64,000 bases of DNA from Vespa crabro (taxonomy: Eukaryota > Arthropoda > Insecta > Hymenoptera > Vespidae): positions 11,158,119 through 11,222,118 of the forward strand of contig NC_060960.1 in NCBI RefSeq assembly GCF_910589235.1, given 5' to 3'. The notes under the pieces were generated by a model. The model saw nothing but the letters and a program-made list of their open reading frames with translations, did not search any database and had not been told where the DNA came from. Positions 1-55,725 of the stretch are shown here, piece after piece (positions within the stretch are counted from its first letter, which is position 1; each line of letters opens with the position of its first letter). The translations under genes were made by a program, and so were the position numbers.

Positions 1-364
1 CTGATCATTCGATTTAATTGTTGATTTATTCCAAACGAGAATTCATAAAGCGCGTGGGAAAGCGATCGGACCGGTTTCATCGATCTATTTTCCTTTCCTT
101 TTTCGTAAGCGCGATATCAGGGTTAGGCTTTCGAATTTGAAGGATTTCGTATCTCGATGGCTGGACGAATAGGTCGATTACCTTAGATGGCGAGAAGGCC
201 CAACCCAACTACTCCCAGTGTGCACTCTCGTTTCCCTCACGGAGATCTTATCCTGACCTTGTAGTTGGCGTATAAATGATTTATAAATAATGTATGGAGT
301 GCATTTATTTGTACACGGGCGTACACCACGCGGAGGAGTGATGTACGATAAAAAAAGAAGCTTT

Positions 365-412
<48 letters not shown>
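365..412. repeat. (GC)n(GA)n microsatellite
   Basis: About 6 GC units followed by about 18 GA units. Confidence 0.95.
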
Positions 413-414
<2 letters not shown>

Positions 415-1552
415 TGTCGTTGATATTTGTCTCGGTTCCTCTTCGATTCATTCACTCGATCTCTCCCTCCTTTTACCTCTTCGATCTTCCACTTGACTCG
501 TCCGTTAGTACACCGTCGCCTATCTCTCTGGAGCTAACTACGACGACGACGACATTGCGTACCGTAATGCACCAAAGAAAGGAAAGACTTAATTTTTGTT
601 CGAGACGTCGGCCAATTTGACCGAGATCGTCAATGAGCGTACAAGAGGGAGAAAAACGATTCCTATTTCAGATCTTTTCATCGCGTTTCCGATAGCATTA
701 GGATAGACCAACCATAACCAACCTTCCTCACTTTTCTCGAATATCTCATCGAATTCTCGCGTTCGAGCGATAGAACGAAGAGAGCGAGCGCATAGTCACG
801 TGGAAGCGAAGAACTTTCCACCTGTCCTCGATCTTATCTATATACTCTCGGTGAACTCGCCGTGTAAAACCATACACGTGCGATCTCCGTGCTGTATTGC
901 ACGTGCATCGCCGTGAATGGTGCTACACGCTCGTTACATTTGTCTTCGTTGATTTCTGGAATTTCGCGTGTTACAACGTAACCGAGGAAAAGGAAAGAAA
1001 AAAGGAAAAAGTCTTCTTTATTTTCGAGTTTTGCAAAGAGAAATCGTTTTTTTCGTTCTTCGCTGGCTTGCTTTATCGGAGTATCCTCATCGAAGGAGGA
1101 ATCATCGAAGATCGATCGAAATGAAATTTCTTTTCTCGGAATCCCGTTCGCACGTAAAGCTTGCTTTCCACCTGTTCCGGATCTTATCTTTCTCGTCATC
1201 ACTCGACCGGTGAAACCTGCGAGCAAAGCCGGCGACGGCGGCACCAGTAGCCCTTCTCCTTTCATCGTCATCCGGTACGCGACATTCCTCTCGATAGCGA
1301 TGAATTCGCGATCGTCGAATGGAGGACAACCCACTCGTATCTAAAAAATATACGCTTGTACCTGCTTACATGTACGACGTTTGCGCGAGCTTGTCTGCGC
1401 CGTTATGGAAGATTAATTAATATCGCGGTATCGTTCGCGGCGAGCAATGACAAATTGGAGAAAGTGAGAGCAACTCACTTTCCGGTGGTCGTGACTCTTG
1501 CGGGTAAGACACTCCATCGTGATAAAAGTCGTGGCGCAGGGTTGAAGCGTAA

Positions 1553-1591
<39 letters not shown>

Positions 1592-1634
1592 CATTATTAT
1601 TATCATTATTATTATTATTCTTATTATTATTATC
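1553..1634. repeat. (ATT)n microsatellite, lightly interrupted
   Basis: About 27 ATT/TTA units with a few C interruptions. Confidence 0.95.
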
Positions 1635-2002
1635 TCAGATTATTTTTTATCCCCCTGCAACCACTCGAAACAAATATTTGAAGAATTTCATGTAATTTAC
1701 GTTGGAATTAATTGGACCGCGTATAACGCGCGATAATAATCTACTAGATTTCATAACGATTTTCTGTTTCTTGTCTCGTAACGTTTCATTTTTTTTTTGC
1801 TCGTACTTAAGAAAAGCATAAAGTTTCTACTCGTTTCGCGCGTTGCTCTCTAGTCACGTAAGATTAATAAATTTGAATTCTTCTGTATTTCTTTCGACAG
1901 AAAATGCGTTAAATGTTTGCCTGCGTTACGTGACCGACGACGATGATTTGGCGTACACGCGTACATACGTGCATTGCGTAATGCAGATACGTGTCTTCTA
2001 AT

Positions 2003-2043
2003 CCTCTCTCTCTCTCTCTCTCGCTCGCTCGCTCGCTCGCTCT
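2003..2043. repeat. (CT)n(CGCT)n microsatellite
   Basis: A CT run passes into five CGCT tetranucleotides. Confidence 0.93.
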
Positions 2044-4122
2044 TTCGCATTTTGTTGTACCTAGGATCGGTCGCTAGCTCGCATGGTTTACGCAATGGGA
2101 AACGCGTAGGAAGATGCAGATGTAATATGCAGATTGGATAAAAGTGGATCACGTGTTTGAAACCGTAGGAAACAGGCAGTTCGTGTGTACTCCGTTATAT
2201 ATTATCCGTATCGGAAATAATAACGTTATAATTGTGATTGGAAACGACGAGAAACCTACGGCTTTTTTCTTTTTTTAAATACTTTCGAGTCGATGAGTTT
2301 TCTTTTTACTCGCTTCGTCGAATTCGGTAAACGCAAAAGGTTTTATGAATGCTACTCATCGAGGGTTCTCGAGTGATTCGTTGTTTGCATCGAAATTACA
2401 TAATCTCGCGGCTCAATGGGCAAGGGTCTGACGAAGCATCGAAAACATTTTTCCACGGTGCAGCCGCGACGCTTCGTCGAGCGAAACGTTTTCATCGGCA
2501 TACCTACGACGGACTGGTCCTATCGATTACCGATCCGATCTTATATCGATGCCCATATAATATTACTGGCCAGCCTATATTCCAGGTGGAAATGGGAGGG
2601 GGGAGTCGGGGACGAGCCGATATCGTGTCTCATAAAGAATCCGTCGTATAAAAGTTGATCCTAGAGTCGGTCTCGTTCTCTTTCTCTCCTTTCTCGCGGA
2701 AGGTGTACGCGATTAGTTTGCAAATCGAATCGTGCTCGCATCGCAAATAATAATCGATGACTCTTCCATGTACGATGATTCAAGGAAAGTCCCTCGAACC
2801 GATCGAATATCTTCGCCGTGACACATTTCATAGGGGATCTTTCGAATCGATCTATCGTCGAAATTCCGAAAGGATTACTTTCATCCCAGAAAAAGGGATG
2901 ACCGTCATTCGGTTAGGTACGAACGACGAGCGTTAATACGAATAAAAGTAAAGGAAAGGAGATAAAAGGGAATGGAAGAGAGAGAGAGAGGAGGAGGAGG
3001 AGGAGGATGTAGTATCTCGCATAATCTACGTCGGTGGATCGCCATGGTGGTGATGGGTGATCGATCGTTACATAGCGTGCATGGAAACGATCTCGCTTCC
3101 CCCGATTTGCGATCCTCCCTTTCTCTTCTCCTCCTTCCTTTTGCCAGTCATGAATCCCAGTGTCAGGGCCGTAAGGAGAGCTACGCGGCAACGGGATCTC
3201 TTCGCGCGCGCTCGGTGGAACGCGGAAATCGAAACTTTCCTTCCTTTCCAAGACTCTCTCTCTCTTTCTCCCTCTTTCTCGTTATCGGGTACTGAAAAAA
3301 ATATCGACGAGAGATACAAACGAGATATCGTAGCGACTTTTCTACGTACGAGGAGGAAGATAAATAATCCGATAGGCGGGGACGCATCGCGCCACCAGAT
3401 CTTCGCGTTTTGCCTTTTTCTAATATTTAACGTCATTTCTTCGTTTTCACGAATCGGAACTATTCGTGAAATCGACTTTAATTCGTCGACGAAAGCCTTA
3501 ATAGAGAGTTATAAACTTGGTTTTCGTTATTGCGATGTTATCGATAGATACGGGACTGGTTTATAGAACGGTCGAAGGAAGATGGAAGGAGAGCAGAGTC
3601 GAGAAGATCGTAGTCGGTCGGTCTCCGCGTGATTATAATCTCCTCGTCACTATGGCGGCATGCAATCTGAGACTAGAAGCATGTCATTCGGTTGTTCGCA
3701 GCTGCCAAGGCCTATGGTTATCCCTTCGTTGCCCATCTTTTTTCTTTTCCTTCTTCCTTCTTCCTTCTCCTTTCCTTTTTCTTTGTCCTTTTGGAATCCG
3801 CGGATTTTTTATCGCGAACGAACCACAGCCCAGCCTAAGAGAGAGAGAGAGAGAGAGAGAGAGCATAACGCGAATACTCACGTAGATCGCGCTGATCGAT
3901 AGAATCTCGAACGCGCTCGGTAGCGCAGATCACTGTAATATCGAATCTCGAGAGCTCCTTCGAGCTCTCCGAACGATCGAAGAATCATACAGGAAGAGAA
4001 TCTCGAGACACCTTTCAACATTTTCTTCGATCGATCAAGCTTTTCCATGTAAATCGTTGCAGCTGACGCTTCGGCGAAACGAAGCAGACGTTTATACTAA
4101 TATTAGAAGCTGATAAGATAGG

Positions 4123-4123
4123 T

Positions 4124-4169
<46 letters not shown>
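4123..4169. repeat. (GA)n microsatellite
   Basis: About 23 GA units with one AAA interruption. Confidence 0.93.
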
Positions 4170-4172
<3 letters not shown>

Positions 4173-5189
4173 CCTTGTACGCACTTGTTCAACTTATAAT
4201 TCTCGTAGGATTAGCTCTAATCGAATGAACGAAAACGAACAACATACTCCCATTAATTAGTCATCGAGGAAGCAATTCTCGCTAATTCGATATACCTACG
4301 GAACAAGTTCTTCGCATTAAAGAAAATGATAAAAAAAAGAATAAAATAAAATAAAATAAGGAAAAAAAAATATAAAGATAAATAAAAAGAAAAAAGGGTC
4401 GTTAACGAGGCGGCCTCGTTGGAAGAGTAGAATAAATCCCGCTTTGGCGAGGCTTTAACTTAGCTGCTCGAAGTACAGAGCAAAGTCACGAAGGCGCAAG
4501 TGCGCCGCAGCTGCGGCACTCTTCGCGAAGAGAAGAGAGGAGAGGGAAAGGAGAAGAGGCGGCGACGTACGAAGCGGTGCAACGTCTAAGCCGATGGCTA
4601 AGCCTGCTATTCCTGTACGTTCTATACTAGACGGCACACAGGGCAATGACACTCTCGTCCCTGTCCCGGTTGGCTTCGCGCTTGCAGGTGCGCCTTTGCA
4701 TCTCGCGCACGGCCACTCTTCTACGGCCGCCGCGACGCTAATTTCATCGATTCCCCCGAATACTGTTCTCCTCCCTTCCTTTTTGCACCAAATCAGATCT
4801 CGACGCGTAAGCACCGTTCTCCTTTTATTTACCCTCCTATTATTTAAGATAAATACTCATCCTTTCTTCTCTGTCCCTCCTTTTGCAACCTATCTTTCGT
4901 ATCTCCTCGAGTTTTTCTTTACATCTTATTGCTCGTTCTAATTCCATTTTGGTCCTGACTTTCGGCGAATCCTCGAGAGAATTTCTTTTTCTCCGTTTCC
5001 GTCTCCGAATCTAAGAATACACGGTCGGTCTCGAGAATCATCGGGAAAAACCAAGACCACGTCGCGAATTCCCTTTGCGCTCGTGACCTCTCTCTTCTAT
5101 GTCTCTTCGAATTTATATTTGCTCGTAGTTTCGTCATTTCGATCGGACGCCGATTCTTTTCCGTTCCGACTCGTTCTTCTTTTTTCTTC

Positions 5190-5192
<3 letters not shown>

Positions 5193-5246
<54 letters not shown>
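5193..5246. repeat. (CT)n microsatellite
   Basis: About 27 uninterrupted CT units. Confidence 0.95.
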
Positions 5247-5250
<4 letters not shown>

Positions 5251-6296
5251 AAATACTCGATCGTGCGTCGGCCAGTAGCCGTGCTACTTTCGTTAATTTT
5301 CTCTCCAACGCGTTGTACGTTATTACTTCTTATTGTTAGCCGGAACGTTGGCCGCTCATTGTGGTGGCGCACGTAAGAGCGGCGCGCCGGTGCGCACCTA
5401 TAAGTGCATTATAACGGAATTATTAAGTTAATTGCGGTTACGCGCGCGCGCGCGGCGGACTAATTGTAAGGCTAACGTTCTGCGAGCTTAGATATATCTG
5501 TATGCAGCGCGCGTATCGCATTAAAATAACCGTAAAATACGAACGTTCCTCTCGCGAGCTAATCTTTTTTTTCTTTCTTTCTTCCCCCCTCCCCTCCCCC
5601 TCCCCCCTCCCCCGACCCCTCCCTACCTTACGTGGAAGAGAAGAAGCCGCACATCGTGGAACGCTCTTCGAATCTTTTGCTTTTTATTGTCCGAAGATTT
5701 ACCGATAAAACCATAATGGTCGCCGTGCTTCTTGGTTCGCGAGTCGGACGAAAAGTCTGGCAATTTTATGAGCCAAGAAAGAAACGAGCGAGAAGTTGAT
5801 TACAGAGTTGCAAAGATTGCAGGATATGCAGGTCGACGACGCTTGTATCGAGGTATCTTTCTTTGACGTGCGTCATCGTCGCGATGCTCCATGTGCGTGA
5901 CCGTCGATACTCTTTGTCATTTCGAACGCATCGCACGTTACGATCTCTTTTTATTTTTTCCAGCTCGCTCGCGTGCATTCGTCCCGTATACGATCTTCGT
6001 TAAACGTTCGTGAAAGATAATTCGACGAAACAGAAATATGCTTTTTCATACGACGACGATTCGAAGATCGTCATCCCCCGATACGTCGTATCCGCTCGTA
6101 ATAATTTACAACGCTTTGCACTATTATTTTGGAGATTTGCTTTGAAGAAGAAAAGGCTCGTTGCTTAAATCTTCTCATTTCGTTGGTTGCTCCTCGGAGA
6201 AGTTGATAATTCATCTAAATGTCTCGCGACTCTTTCTTGAGATACCGGTCGTCGCTTTTGCAGAAAAAGTTGCTCAATGATAATGCAATTCTCGCG

Positions 6297-6300
6297 CCTC

Positions 6301-6348
<48 letters not shown>
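6297..6348. repeat. (CT)n microsatellite, interrupted
   Basis: Long CT tract with single CC and TT interruptions. Confidence 0.9.
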
Positions 6349-7253
6349 GCTTTCGTTCGTACTCTGTACTTTGGTAAATAGCGATTTTGCGATTGCTGGG
6401 CGTTGTCTTCTTTTAACAATTTTGCACCGGACGCGAGTCGGTCACCGCAGACCGGTTTTTTACCCTACTTTCTCTGCCTTCTGATATTTTATTCTTCGAT
6501 AACCCGACGCTCGCGAACAACGCACGTACCGTCCAAGATTTTTGCAAAATCCGCGTCACGATGATGAATGAAAATCGGTCACGTACCATGCCGGCTCTCG
6601 ATAGTTGGTATTTTTTTTGCTAAATAATCTAGTCGAGCGGTCTAAAAGAGTAAAGATTCGATCGCGCAAAGGGGCGTTGTATCGGAGAGGGTCAAAGGTT
6701 AAACGGAGGAGGAGTGGGGGGGGGGCAGAGAGAGACTTTCGAGGGCGTTCGCGCTGCGGTCGCCGAGATAAAAGCGAGCATCGTTATAGATGCTTTCGAG
6801 AATAGCGAGTCGGTGGGGTCGACTTAAGCGTGCCACTATGCCAATAACAGTACTCCTCGTAAGAGGATCGGCCTCCGAGGTCATGAACCGCGTCTCACGT
6901 ACGTGGTACCACTTAGCAGCCCTCTAAACCGACTTCAAATCATTCTCCTCGAAAGCACCTGCGCGTAATAAGATCGTCGTTCTTTTTTTCTCATTCTTCA
7001 AACCTTTCTCCCAATTTCAAATGTTCGATAACGTCGGAGATACTCCTCGACGTTCTTCACGATGTAATTGCACGACGAAACTCCTTCGCGTACTCGATAG
7101 GATCGCAAAGAACAGAATTAAACGTTGCCATCGGGTGGCTCGTAAAGCTTAGCGCGTTACGTTATAAATATCAAGGTAAGCGAGCAAGCTGCAGGGATGT
7201 GAGAGAGCGTCGTCGGTATTTTCTACGTCGTCGACACCTCTCGGATCGTAGAT

Positions 7254-7255
<2 letters not shown>

Positions 7256-7291
<36 letters not shown>
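7256..7291. repeat. (GA)n microsatellite
   Basis: About 18 uninterrupted GA units. Confidence 0.95.
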
Positions 7292-7293
<2 letters not shown>

Positions 7294-7621
7294 CAACGAC
7301 ATCGATAAGATTTAACTCGACGACGTTATCGTATCGCCGTGGCGAGAGATATATATAAAAGCTAAGAGCGATCGTTCGATTTCGAAATTTTTCGGGGTAA
7401 TTGTCGTACGATCTTATCGATTTCCGCGATGCTAAATTTCCTCCTACTCGGCATCTCTTTGAAATGTGTCAATTATCTCGGTTGGCGCGCTTTCTCGAGT
7501 CCAAGACTCGAGGTTTCTCACAAGTAATGGCGCTTGTGCTCTCGGAACTTTTTCTTTCTCTCGACTGGAGGAACGGTAGTAGTAACAGCAACGGCACAAG
7601 AGCCACACACAAGAGAGTGTT

Positions 7622-7625
<4 letters not shown>

Positions 7626-7692
<67 letters not shown>

Positions 7693-7701
7693 GTCTCTCT
7701 G
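7626..7701. repeat. (CT)n microsatellite, longest in the window
   Basis: About 30 pure CT units followed by CTGT variants. Confidence 0.95.
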
Positions 7702-9452
7702 CTCTACGCCATCTTGAACAGTTGGTTGCATTTAGTGACGAAACTAGGATACTGGTATTAGACAGGAATCCGTGCACGCGTTGCTCCGGGGCTCGTGTCA
7801 TTCGAGTGAAAGGACCCTCTGCTCTACCCTTTGTCGAGGTTGCGAAGGACGAAACTTTGCGCGCTCGATCACGGCCTATCGATATCGTCGTTCTCCTCGA
7901 GAGAATAATTTCAAGAAACTCGTCGGAGCACCGCGGCCTCTACCACTTTAATCTGCGCACACACACGCACTTACGCCTCCAGATAATTCGATTCGACCCG
8001 ATCAATTGACCTCTCGCGATCCTACGTTCGCTCTCTTGCTCGGTCGAGCGTCGATATTAAATCATCGGTCGAATTAAACATTTAATGGCTTTATCTCCGC
8101 CGTTCGTTGGACTTTTTCCCCGACGATGACTTTGTCTCTCTCTCGATCAAAACCCTTAAACGTGTCTCTACGTTTGAACGGAGAACGCTTCAAAATGTAG
8201 AAAACATAATGCGACGTTTGCCCGATTAGAATTGCAGTCTCGTTTACACAGGCCATCGTAAACGAAGGCTTTCCTTTTGAAACCGTTTTCGAACGGTCGC
8301 GTCTATTAATTGTTATTTGAAGCGACGCTCTTGGTTTCTCTACTATCTACGTCTCTCCTCGCATGGAATTCTAAACCGGAAGTGAAGTACGCCTATGAAT
8401 GCCAATCAACGATCGATTAATATTCCACGTTGACGTTCCAAAGGAATTCGAATATGTCGCGTTACATTCTTAAATAGTCCGACTGGTCTAACGAATTTAG
8501 TCGGCTATTGTAGATAAAAATGTCTGTTTGTTTGCATTTACGTATTCACCTAACGGTGCATCTCGAAACGCGCCTTGCCATATGCAAGTCGCTTCGTTGT
8601 TTTCATTCCTTCCTTATCTATTTCTCTATCTCTCGTATCGATAGATCGGAGGCCGATGGCCGATGAGATAACGAGCAGCCAACGTACTATAAAATATCCC
8701 ATCAATTTTTTCCCCGTAATTTCGATTTTTCGTATGACACCGCAAATCTTTCCGTTGCGTCGCACAAAGATAATTATAAGATTCGATGGGTTGTGCGTGT
8801 AATTAATATTACGCGTGAACTCCGAACGCTTCGCTCGACTCGGATCGTACGTTTGCGAGCGGCCTTTATAACTGTATTTGCAAATTGACGGAAAAGCGTG
8901 TGCGCGGTAGAAAATAACGGTCTTCGATCTCTAAGAACCTTGCAAAAGAGATGAAAAACGATAGAAGAAACGTTGGCGTATCGGTTCCGTAACGGTTTCG
9001 GTTGTAGTTAATATCGTCGGTAAACGCATACCGTCGTCGGTTTGAAATAATACAAAAAAAGAGAGAGAGAGAGAAAAAAAAGAACAAGGAAAGGAAAAAA
9101 GAAAAAGAAAAGAATGTACGAACAAATAAACGAGTAGAGTGGGTCGGTCGGTCGGTCGGTCGAACGTACTTCCGCGTAATTTAGCACAAATAAGTCATTT
9201 TCGATGTTTTCGCAATGAGAATCGACGAAGGGAAGCGAAGGATCGTCGATTTTTTACGAGAGAACGTCGAAATATCTCGACGAGGCGCGTAATCGTTACG
9301 AAGCATTTTCATTTACGGTCGAGTCACGATTCAAATTAAAGCGCGCGCGCACTTTCGAATGCGATCCTATGGAGAAGCGGCGGAGAGCGGTTCGAGTTCG
9401 CGATTCGTCGACCGAGGAAACCGCGTACCTCGAATACGAATCGGAATTTCTA

Positions 9453-9470
9453 TTCACGGTCGACCGTGAA
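9453..9470. repeat. 18-bp perfect palindrome
   Basis: TTCACGGTCGACCGTGAA reads the same on both strands. It lies in non-coding DNA upstream of osp exon A. Confidence 0.8.
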
Positions 9471-9879
9471 ATCGAAAACTTAGGCTTTGTCGGTAGTCGA
9501 AGAAAGTCGTGTACGAAGATGCCACTCAATGGCGATTGTTTTCACCGTGCTCTTTCTTGTCATAGCGAGATCATTGTTATTCGCAATTCGTTTAACAAAA
9601 GTAAAAAGAGAAATCTCTTCTCTCGTAAACTTTCGATTTTCGAGCTTCGACGCTACGTCGTTTACTTTCCCAGAAAGAGGCCATTTTGCGAATTGATAAT
9701 GATATTGGCATTTGGAAGGCATTGGCGAGACAGAGTCGAAACGTAGCTCTGGTTTTTTTTTTTCGCTCGAATATTATACGTGTACGCGCAAGTACTTATC
9801 TGTTATTGCCTTGGGGCAAGCACGAAGCGCGCAGCAGGCCAGTCATTGCCGACAAGTGCGCATCACGACGTCGTTTTAC

Positions 9880-10007
<128 letters not shown>

Positions 10008-10402
10008 ACCAACGTAGTCTATACGCGTAATGTATTTACGACTGTATTTACATACGTAAGTATTTACGTACCTACGTACACACATAGAGACATCCCGATC
10101 CTGATCGTATTCGATTACGTCACTTGCTTTTTGTCCGACTCTCGAGATCGTTAATAATATAATAATCCCGCGTGCTGTGCGTCCTTGCAAAGGCGGATTA
10201 AGGCAGAGAGCCGAAAATATACGGTCGAGATCATCCCGAGGCTTCGGTTCTTCTCGAGCGGTGAAAATGATAACACGCAACGTACACGCGTACATAACAC
10301 GGTTTTACTACGGGTTTACGATTCGTGGAAGAATTCTTACAACACGGATATTTTGCGGATGAGGCAAATAAAATAAGAAAATACGCTGATTCAGAGGCGC
10401 GT

Positions 10403-10407
<5 letters not shown>

Positions 10408-10451
<44 letters not shown>
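10408..10451. repeat. (GA)n microsatellite
   Basis: About 22 uninterrupted GA units. Confidence 0.95.
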
Positions 10452-10455
<4 letters not shown>

Positions 10456-12388
10456 CGTTTGACCTTAAAAAAGAAAATGAAAACGTATCGAACGCTTGAT
10501 CGTAATATTTTTCCACGAATTCAACGCGCAAATGATAAAAAGAGAAAAAAACGGCTGTTTACGTTGGAATGTTCTTCTTTTTTACAAATTTTTGAAGGAT
10601 AACGCGATTAAAAAAGATTGCGTACAGAGACGTTTACAAACTCGCAATTATTGTTAGAGTACGTAAAGAGAAGTAAAGGGGAGAAACGTCGAAGAGCGCG
10701 AGGTGCGATAACGAGCATCGATTTCCAAGGGAATTTAAACGTTCGAGAGATAGAGAGGATAGTTTTGTAATCCATAGGTGCTCGCGCAGCATGCGAGGCG
10801 TTTCGTTCCCATCTCATTTTTATTCTCGATAAGCGCACGATTCTCACCTCGCAGAGTCCGCAGCAGAGGCTTGTTAGCGATTTGCGTGGCAAGAAAAATG
10901 GCCGACAAAAGTCTTCGGCCGATTACGCTGAAACGTTCCAAGTGGTCTCTCTTCGTTTCTCTTAAGCGACAGCAAAACAACTTGTTCGATCCCACGTCTA
11001 CGACCTCCAACGATCTCTTCTCTTGAGTAATTCTTTTGGAATACCTATAGCCGCGGCCCCCTTATGTTTGTACGCGCTTGTGTGTACAGCTGCATCGCTA
11101 TTGCGAAACGCTCGAGAGGTAATAATCGGCGTAACGTAACGGAGGAGGAAGAGAGGACATATGCGAGGGCTCGGCAAGAAGGGAGCGGAGTAGTTAGCTT
11201 CTGACATAACTGCGACTCGCAAGCGATAATTTATGTGCATCGACCGGAGCGCTTTGCGAGAGCGCCTTGCGACTAAGAAAAATTTATCAATAAATCCTCT
11301 TATCTAATGTCTCTTCTCCTACTATATTCCATCCAGAGACGTCTCTCTTTCGTTCTACCAGCTTCTTATATTATAATAATATTCGTTTTACGAGCAGGAG
11401 ATCGCGAAACCGTTGTTATTGGGTCAAGGCGATGCCGTGGACGCGTAACGAGGCTTATTAAAGCGTCCCACTTATCTTTCTCCCCTGCCCCGCCCCCTGC
11501 CCCTTCTCTCTCTCTCTCTCTCTCTCCCTCTCTGGGGATCGAGAATAGGATCGCGAGAAAAATGCAATTATAGTATTTAATGAATCGTACGACGAGATCG
11601 CTATGATTATATTATTAAATCGAAATACACGTGCACATACAATCGTAATAAGCGGTAGGCAAAGTGTGTCGTGACTCGAAAAGAGAGGCGAAACGCGTCT
11701 ATGTTTTCTATCGAAGCGTTAATCCACTCGTTGGCCGATTTCACGGCATGATAACGTTGTTAACTCCAGGTGAGAGACAGGTTTCCAGTGACGAGTTTGA
11801 GTACGGATACCGGATGTGGGGGATATGCAGATGCGTGGGATTTTTCCTGCGTTGTCCGCGAGTATTATGTACACTTGTTACATTTCCCTTGGAATCGAGT
11901 AAACTCGTCTTTATAAGCTCCTCTTTATAATTACCTCGTCCGTCAATGGGTCATCATCATTTTGCTAACGAAATATCCTCACGTATTCTCGGCTTAATTT
12001 ATAATTAATGCCCGTCCGTCGGATTATTTCACAACGAGAATACGAGAGACGTTCTTTCATCTTGTATGGACAAGTCGGACAGCTGGCATTCTTTGAGAAT
12101 AGTTTATACCATGCTCGGAGTATGTAATAACGATTTAAAGTCTATGCGCGTGGAGAAGGAATTAACGCGTTTAACGGTATTTGCCCATTGGACGGGCGGG
12201 CATCGCCCACGTCGACGTGTTCTGATTGGCTAACGAGTTGATTCGTCGACAAGGTAGACCTTTAATTGCCTTAATAAACGCCAACTCGCTCCTCGTTTTC
12301 CTTCGTTGTGCCTCTTGCGTGTTCACGCGCACGTACAAACCGGGAAAGATGTATATATAGAGAGGGAGAGAGGGAGAAAGAGAGAGAG

Positions 12389-12430
12389 CGTGCGTGCGTG
12401 CGTGCGTGCTTGCGTGCGTGTTTGCGTGCG
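12389..12430. repeat. (GTGC)n tetranucleotide repeat
   Basis: About ten GTGC units with two T substitutions, right after a (GA)n stretch. Confidence 0.9.
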
Positions 12431-13777
12431 TATACACCTACGAAATAATGAGAGAACGCCTTATCGGCCTTATTAGAAATTATAAATGTCACTCTGGCCG
12501 ATCTGGGTCGCAGATCGAAGCTTAAGGATCGGCAAGGACTAACTAACTTCGAATCGTGCCAAGGATGAGCACGAGGAAATTGACCCAGGATACTCGTCAA
12601 TATGTCAAGTTTTTGCCTTCTAACGTTTTAAACTCGGCAACGAATGAATTTCTGACAGGACGTTTCGAACGACGCGTCCCACGTATTTACGCGCGGTCGC
12701 TTTAACCAGCGGAAGTTAATTGTTAGTGCCGAGGAATGACAGGAAATCATCGGAAACCGGATGGAAAGCGGTTAAACAGAGCGTACCCTCGCCGGCCGAT
12801 GCTACAAACTGTATCGATCGGTGATTTCGAATGATAACGTTTTCCGTAATATCGCGAGAATGCGATGCGGATTTATATATCGATAGCGACTTTCCAATGT
12901 CACTTTTTCCTTTTTAGTTTTCTACTTTCTTCTCTCATTCTCTCTCCTCTCCTTTTCTTTTCTTTTCTTTTCTTTTCTTTCTATTTTTCTCGATCGGGCA
13001 CGATTAACGCGGCAAGCGAACCGTGAAAGACGCTTTTCGAGATTCACGATGAAACTGCACGAGAGCTATCCCGCCTCTCTCTCTCTCTCTCTCTCTCTCT
13101 TGCGAATCGGAGCACGCTCCATCTGCTTTGTCGTCGTCGTCGTCGTCGTCGTCGAACGAGTAATTTTGCGAACTCGTTGACAAGAGTTTTGCGAGCGTAC
13201 TTTCCTTTTATATGGGTCGTCTCGATTAGGACGAACGTTTTCCCTCGGCCGTGCGTGAAGCATCGAATGTAGAGAAACTAGCAGCAGCTTGCCATTATTT
13301 TTTTTTCTTTTTCTTTCCTTTTCTTTTCTTTTCCATAGATTTATTTCCAAGAGTTTAAACTGAAACTCGACTCGTCTCAGTTTCCATCCTACAATTTTGT
13401 TCTTTAGAAACGATATACATAAGCAGAAACTCGTTTGGAAGGAGCGTTCTTAGGAGAGTTAAGTTTTGCACGTGGGTTGTGCGTAAGTGGATCCATCAAG
13501 ACGAGACACGACGAGGCCAGATCGAACAATGTTCGCGCGAACGAAACGATCGCTGCCCTACGTGTAATTTCAGTGCTTTACTCTGTCATGTTCGACACGA
13601 AGAAAAACTTGAGACGACGACGGTTGTGGCCTCTTCTCTTTCGTAACGAGCGAAAGTTAAAAGCGCGCGATCCAGCACCTGGATCCATGGCGAATCGTTT
13701 TCTTCCTTTCGTCGAGAAACATTTTCGAGAATCGTTTAATCAAACTTTATTCATTCCCTTTATTCATTTTGTTCCAG

Positions 13778-54605
<40,828 letters not shown>

Positions 54606-55719
54606 ACTCTGTCCATTTTACGCATTAAATCACTCGAATCATCAATTTATACGCACGAGCCATCGTCTTTTACGATACGCATTCAATGTGACTTTTACGA
54701 AAGCGTGCAAATTTCATTATTGTGTTTTATATGGTGCTAATTCGGTCGCTCTCGTGCACATTATTTCTTAATTTCTTTTCGTTTTCTTTTTCTTTTTCTT
54801 TAATCGCGTAGATTGGCTCAGGAATTGAAATGTGTTGGAAACTCGGCGGTTTAAAATGCGTTCCTTGTGACTGTTATTCGCGACGATGATTCGGTATATG
54901 CGATTCGTAGATAATTAGTATACATTGATAATGTGCAATAAGTCGTGCTCAAGTACGTGCTTACCTTGTATCGCATCACTCTATTGAGCATGTTTATAAG
55001 GTAAACATGATTCAATAATAATCGAAACGAGCCTTTAGGCTCGTCAAAGTAGGCGGGTTCTTTACGCCCATCTTCGTTCCAGGTGGCTTACTATACGAGC
55101 GTTCATTACACGCCTATTCGTACAATAGGTTGTTTTTGAGAAAGTTTATCAGAAAATTTTTGCTAAGTACATTCGTATACAAGATGGTCGCCAGATTCTC
55201 GCGACGACTGACTTTGATATGCATTTAAACTTTGATAACAAGTTTTTCCATAGATACGATTAGTCCCATTCCTACGAACGACTATTTTTCCTTCTTTGTT
55301 TAGAAAAAAGAAAAAAAAAAAAGAACACTTTTTACAAGAAGATATTCTGCGCTACAAGCTTGGTGCGATAACTACAATTAACGAACGGGGGTGGGGGGGA
55401 GGGGGGTAGACGAGAACATAAATCGCGAGTCATGTACACAAGAAAATATTTACGTGATAATCGCTATAAAATTATTGTCTACTATTTCAACGCATACGTA
55501 TCTCGATGTTATGTCGTCCAATAATAACGATAGGAATCAGTTTGTTGTCTATTTTCCAAATATATACCCAAACATCGCTAGCTTTATTTCTGATTTCGAA
55601 TTTTTGACAATGAATTTAAGTTTAATCGTAACAAGCTCAAATTTCTATCATTCCTTTGTATATCAATTTTGATTCGAAATCAGGCCTCTGTTATATGAAT
55701 TTTATGTTGTTATACACGG

Positions 55720-55725
55720 AATAAA
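55720..55725 (+). promoter_or_regulatory. osp: Candidate poly(A) signal AATAAA, osp long form
   Basis: First canonical AATAAA about 1.1 kb after the osp long-form stop, in AT-rich sequence. Confidence 0.4.

Noticed and set aside
237..620. Open frames reading poly-RE, poly-SL or RARE on both strands
   Set aside because: They are translations of the (GA)n microsatellite and have no domain or splice support. The same holds for the many similar frames at other GA/CT tracts.
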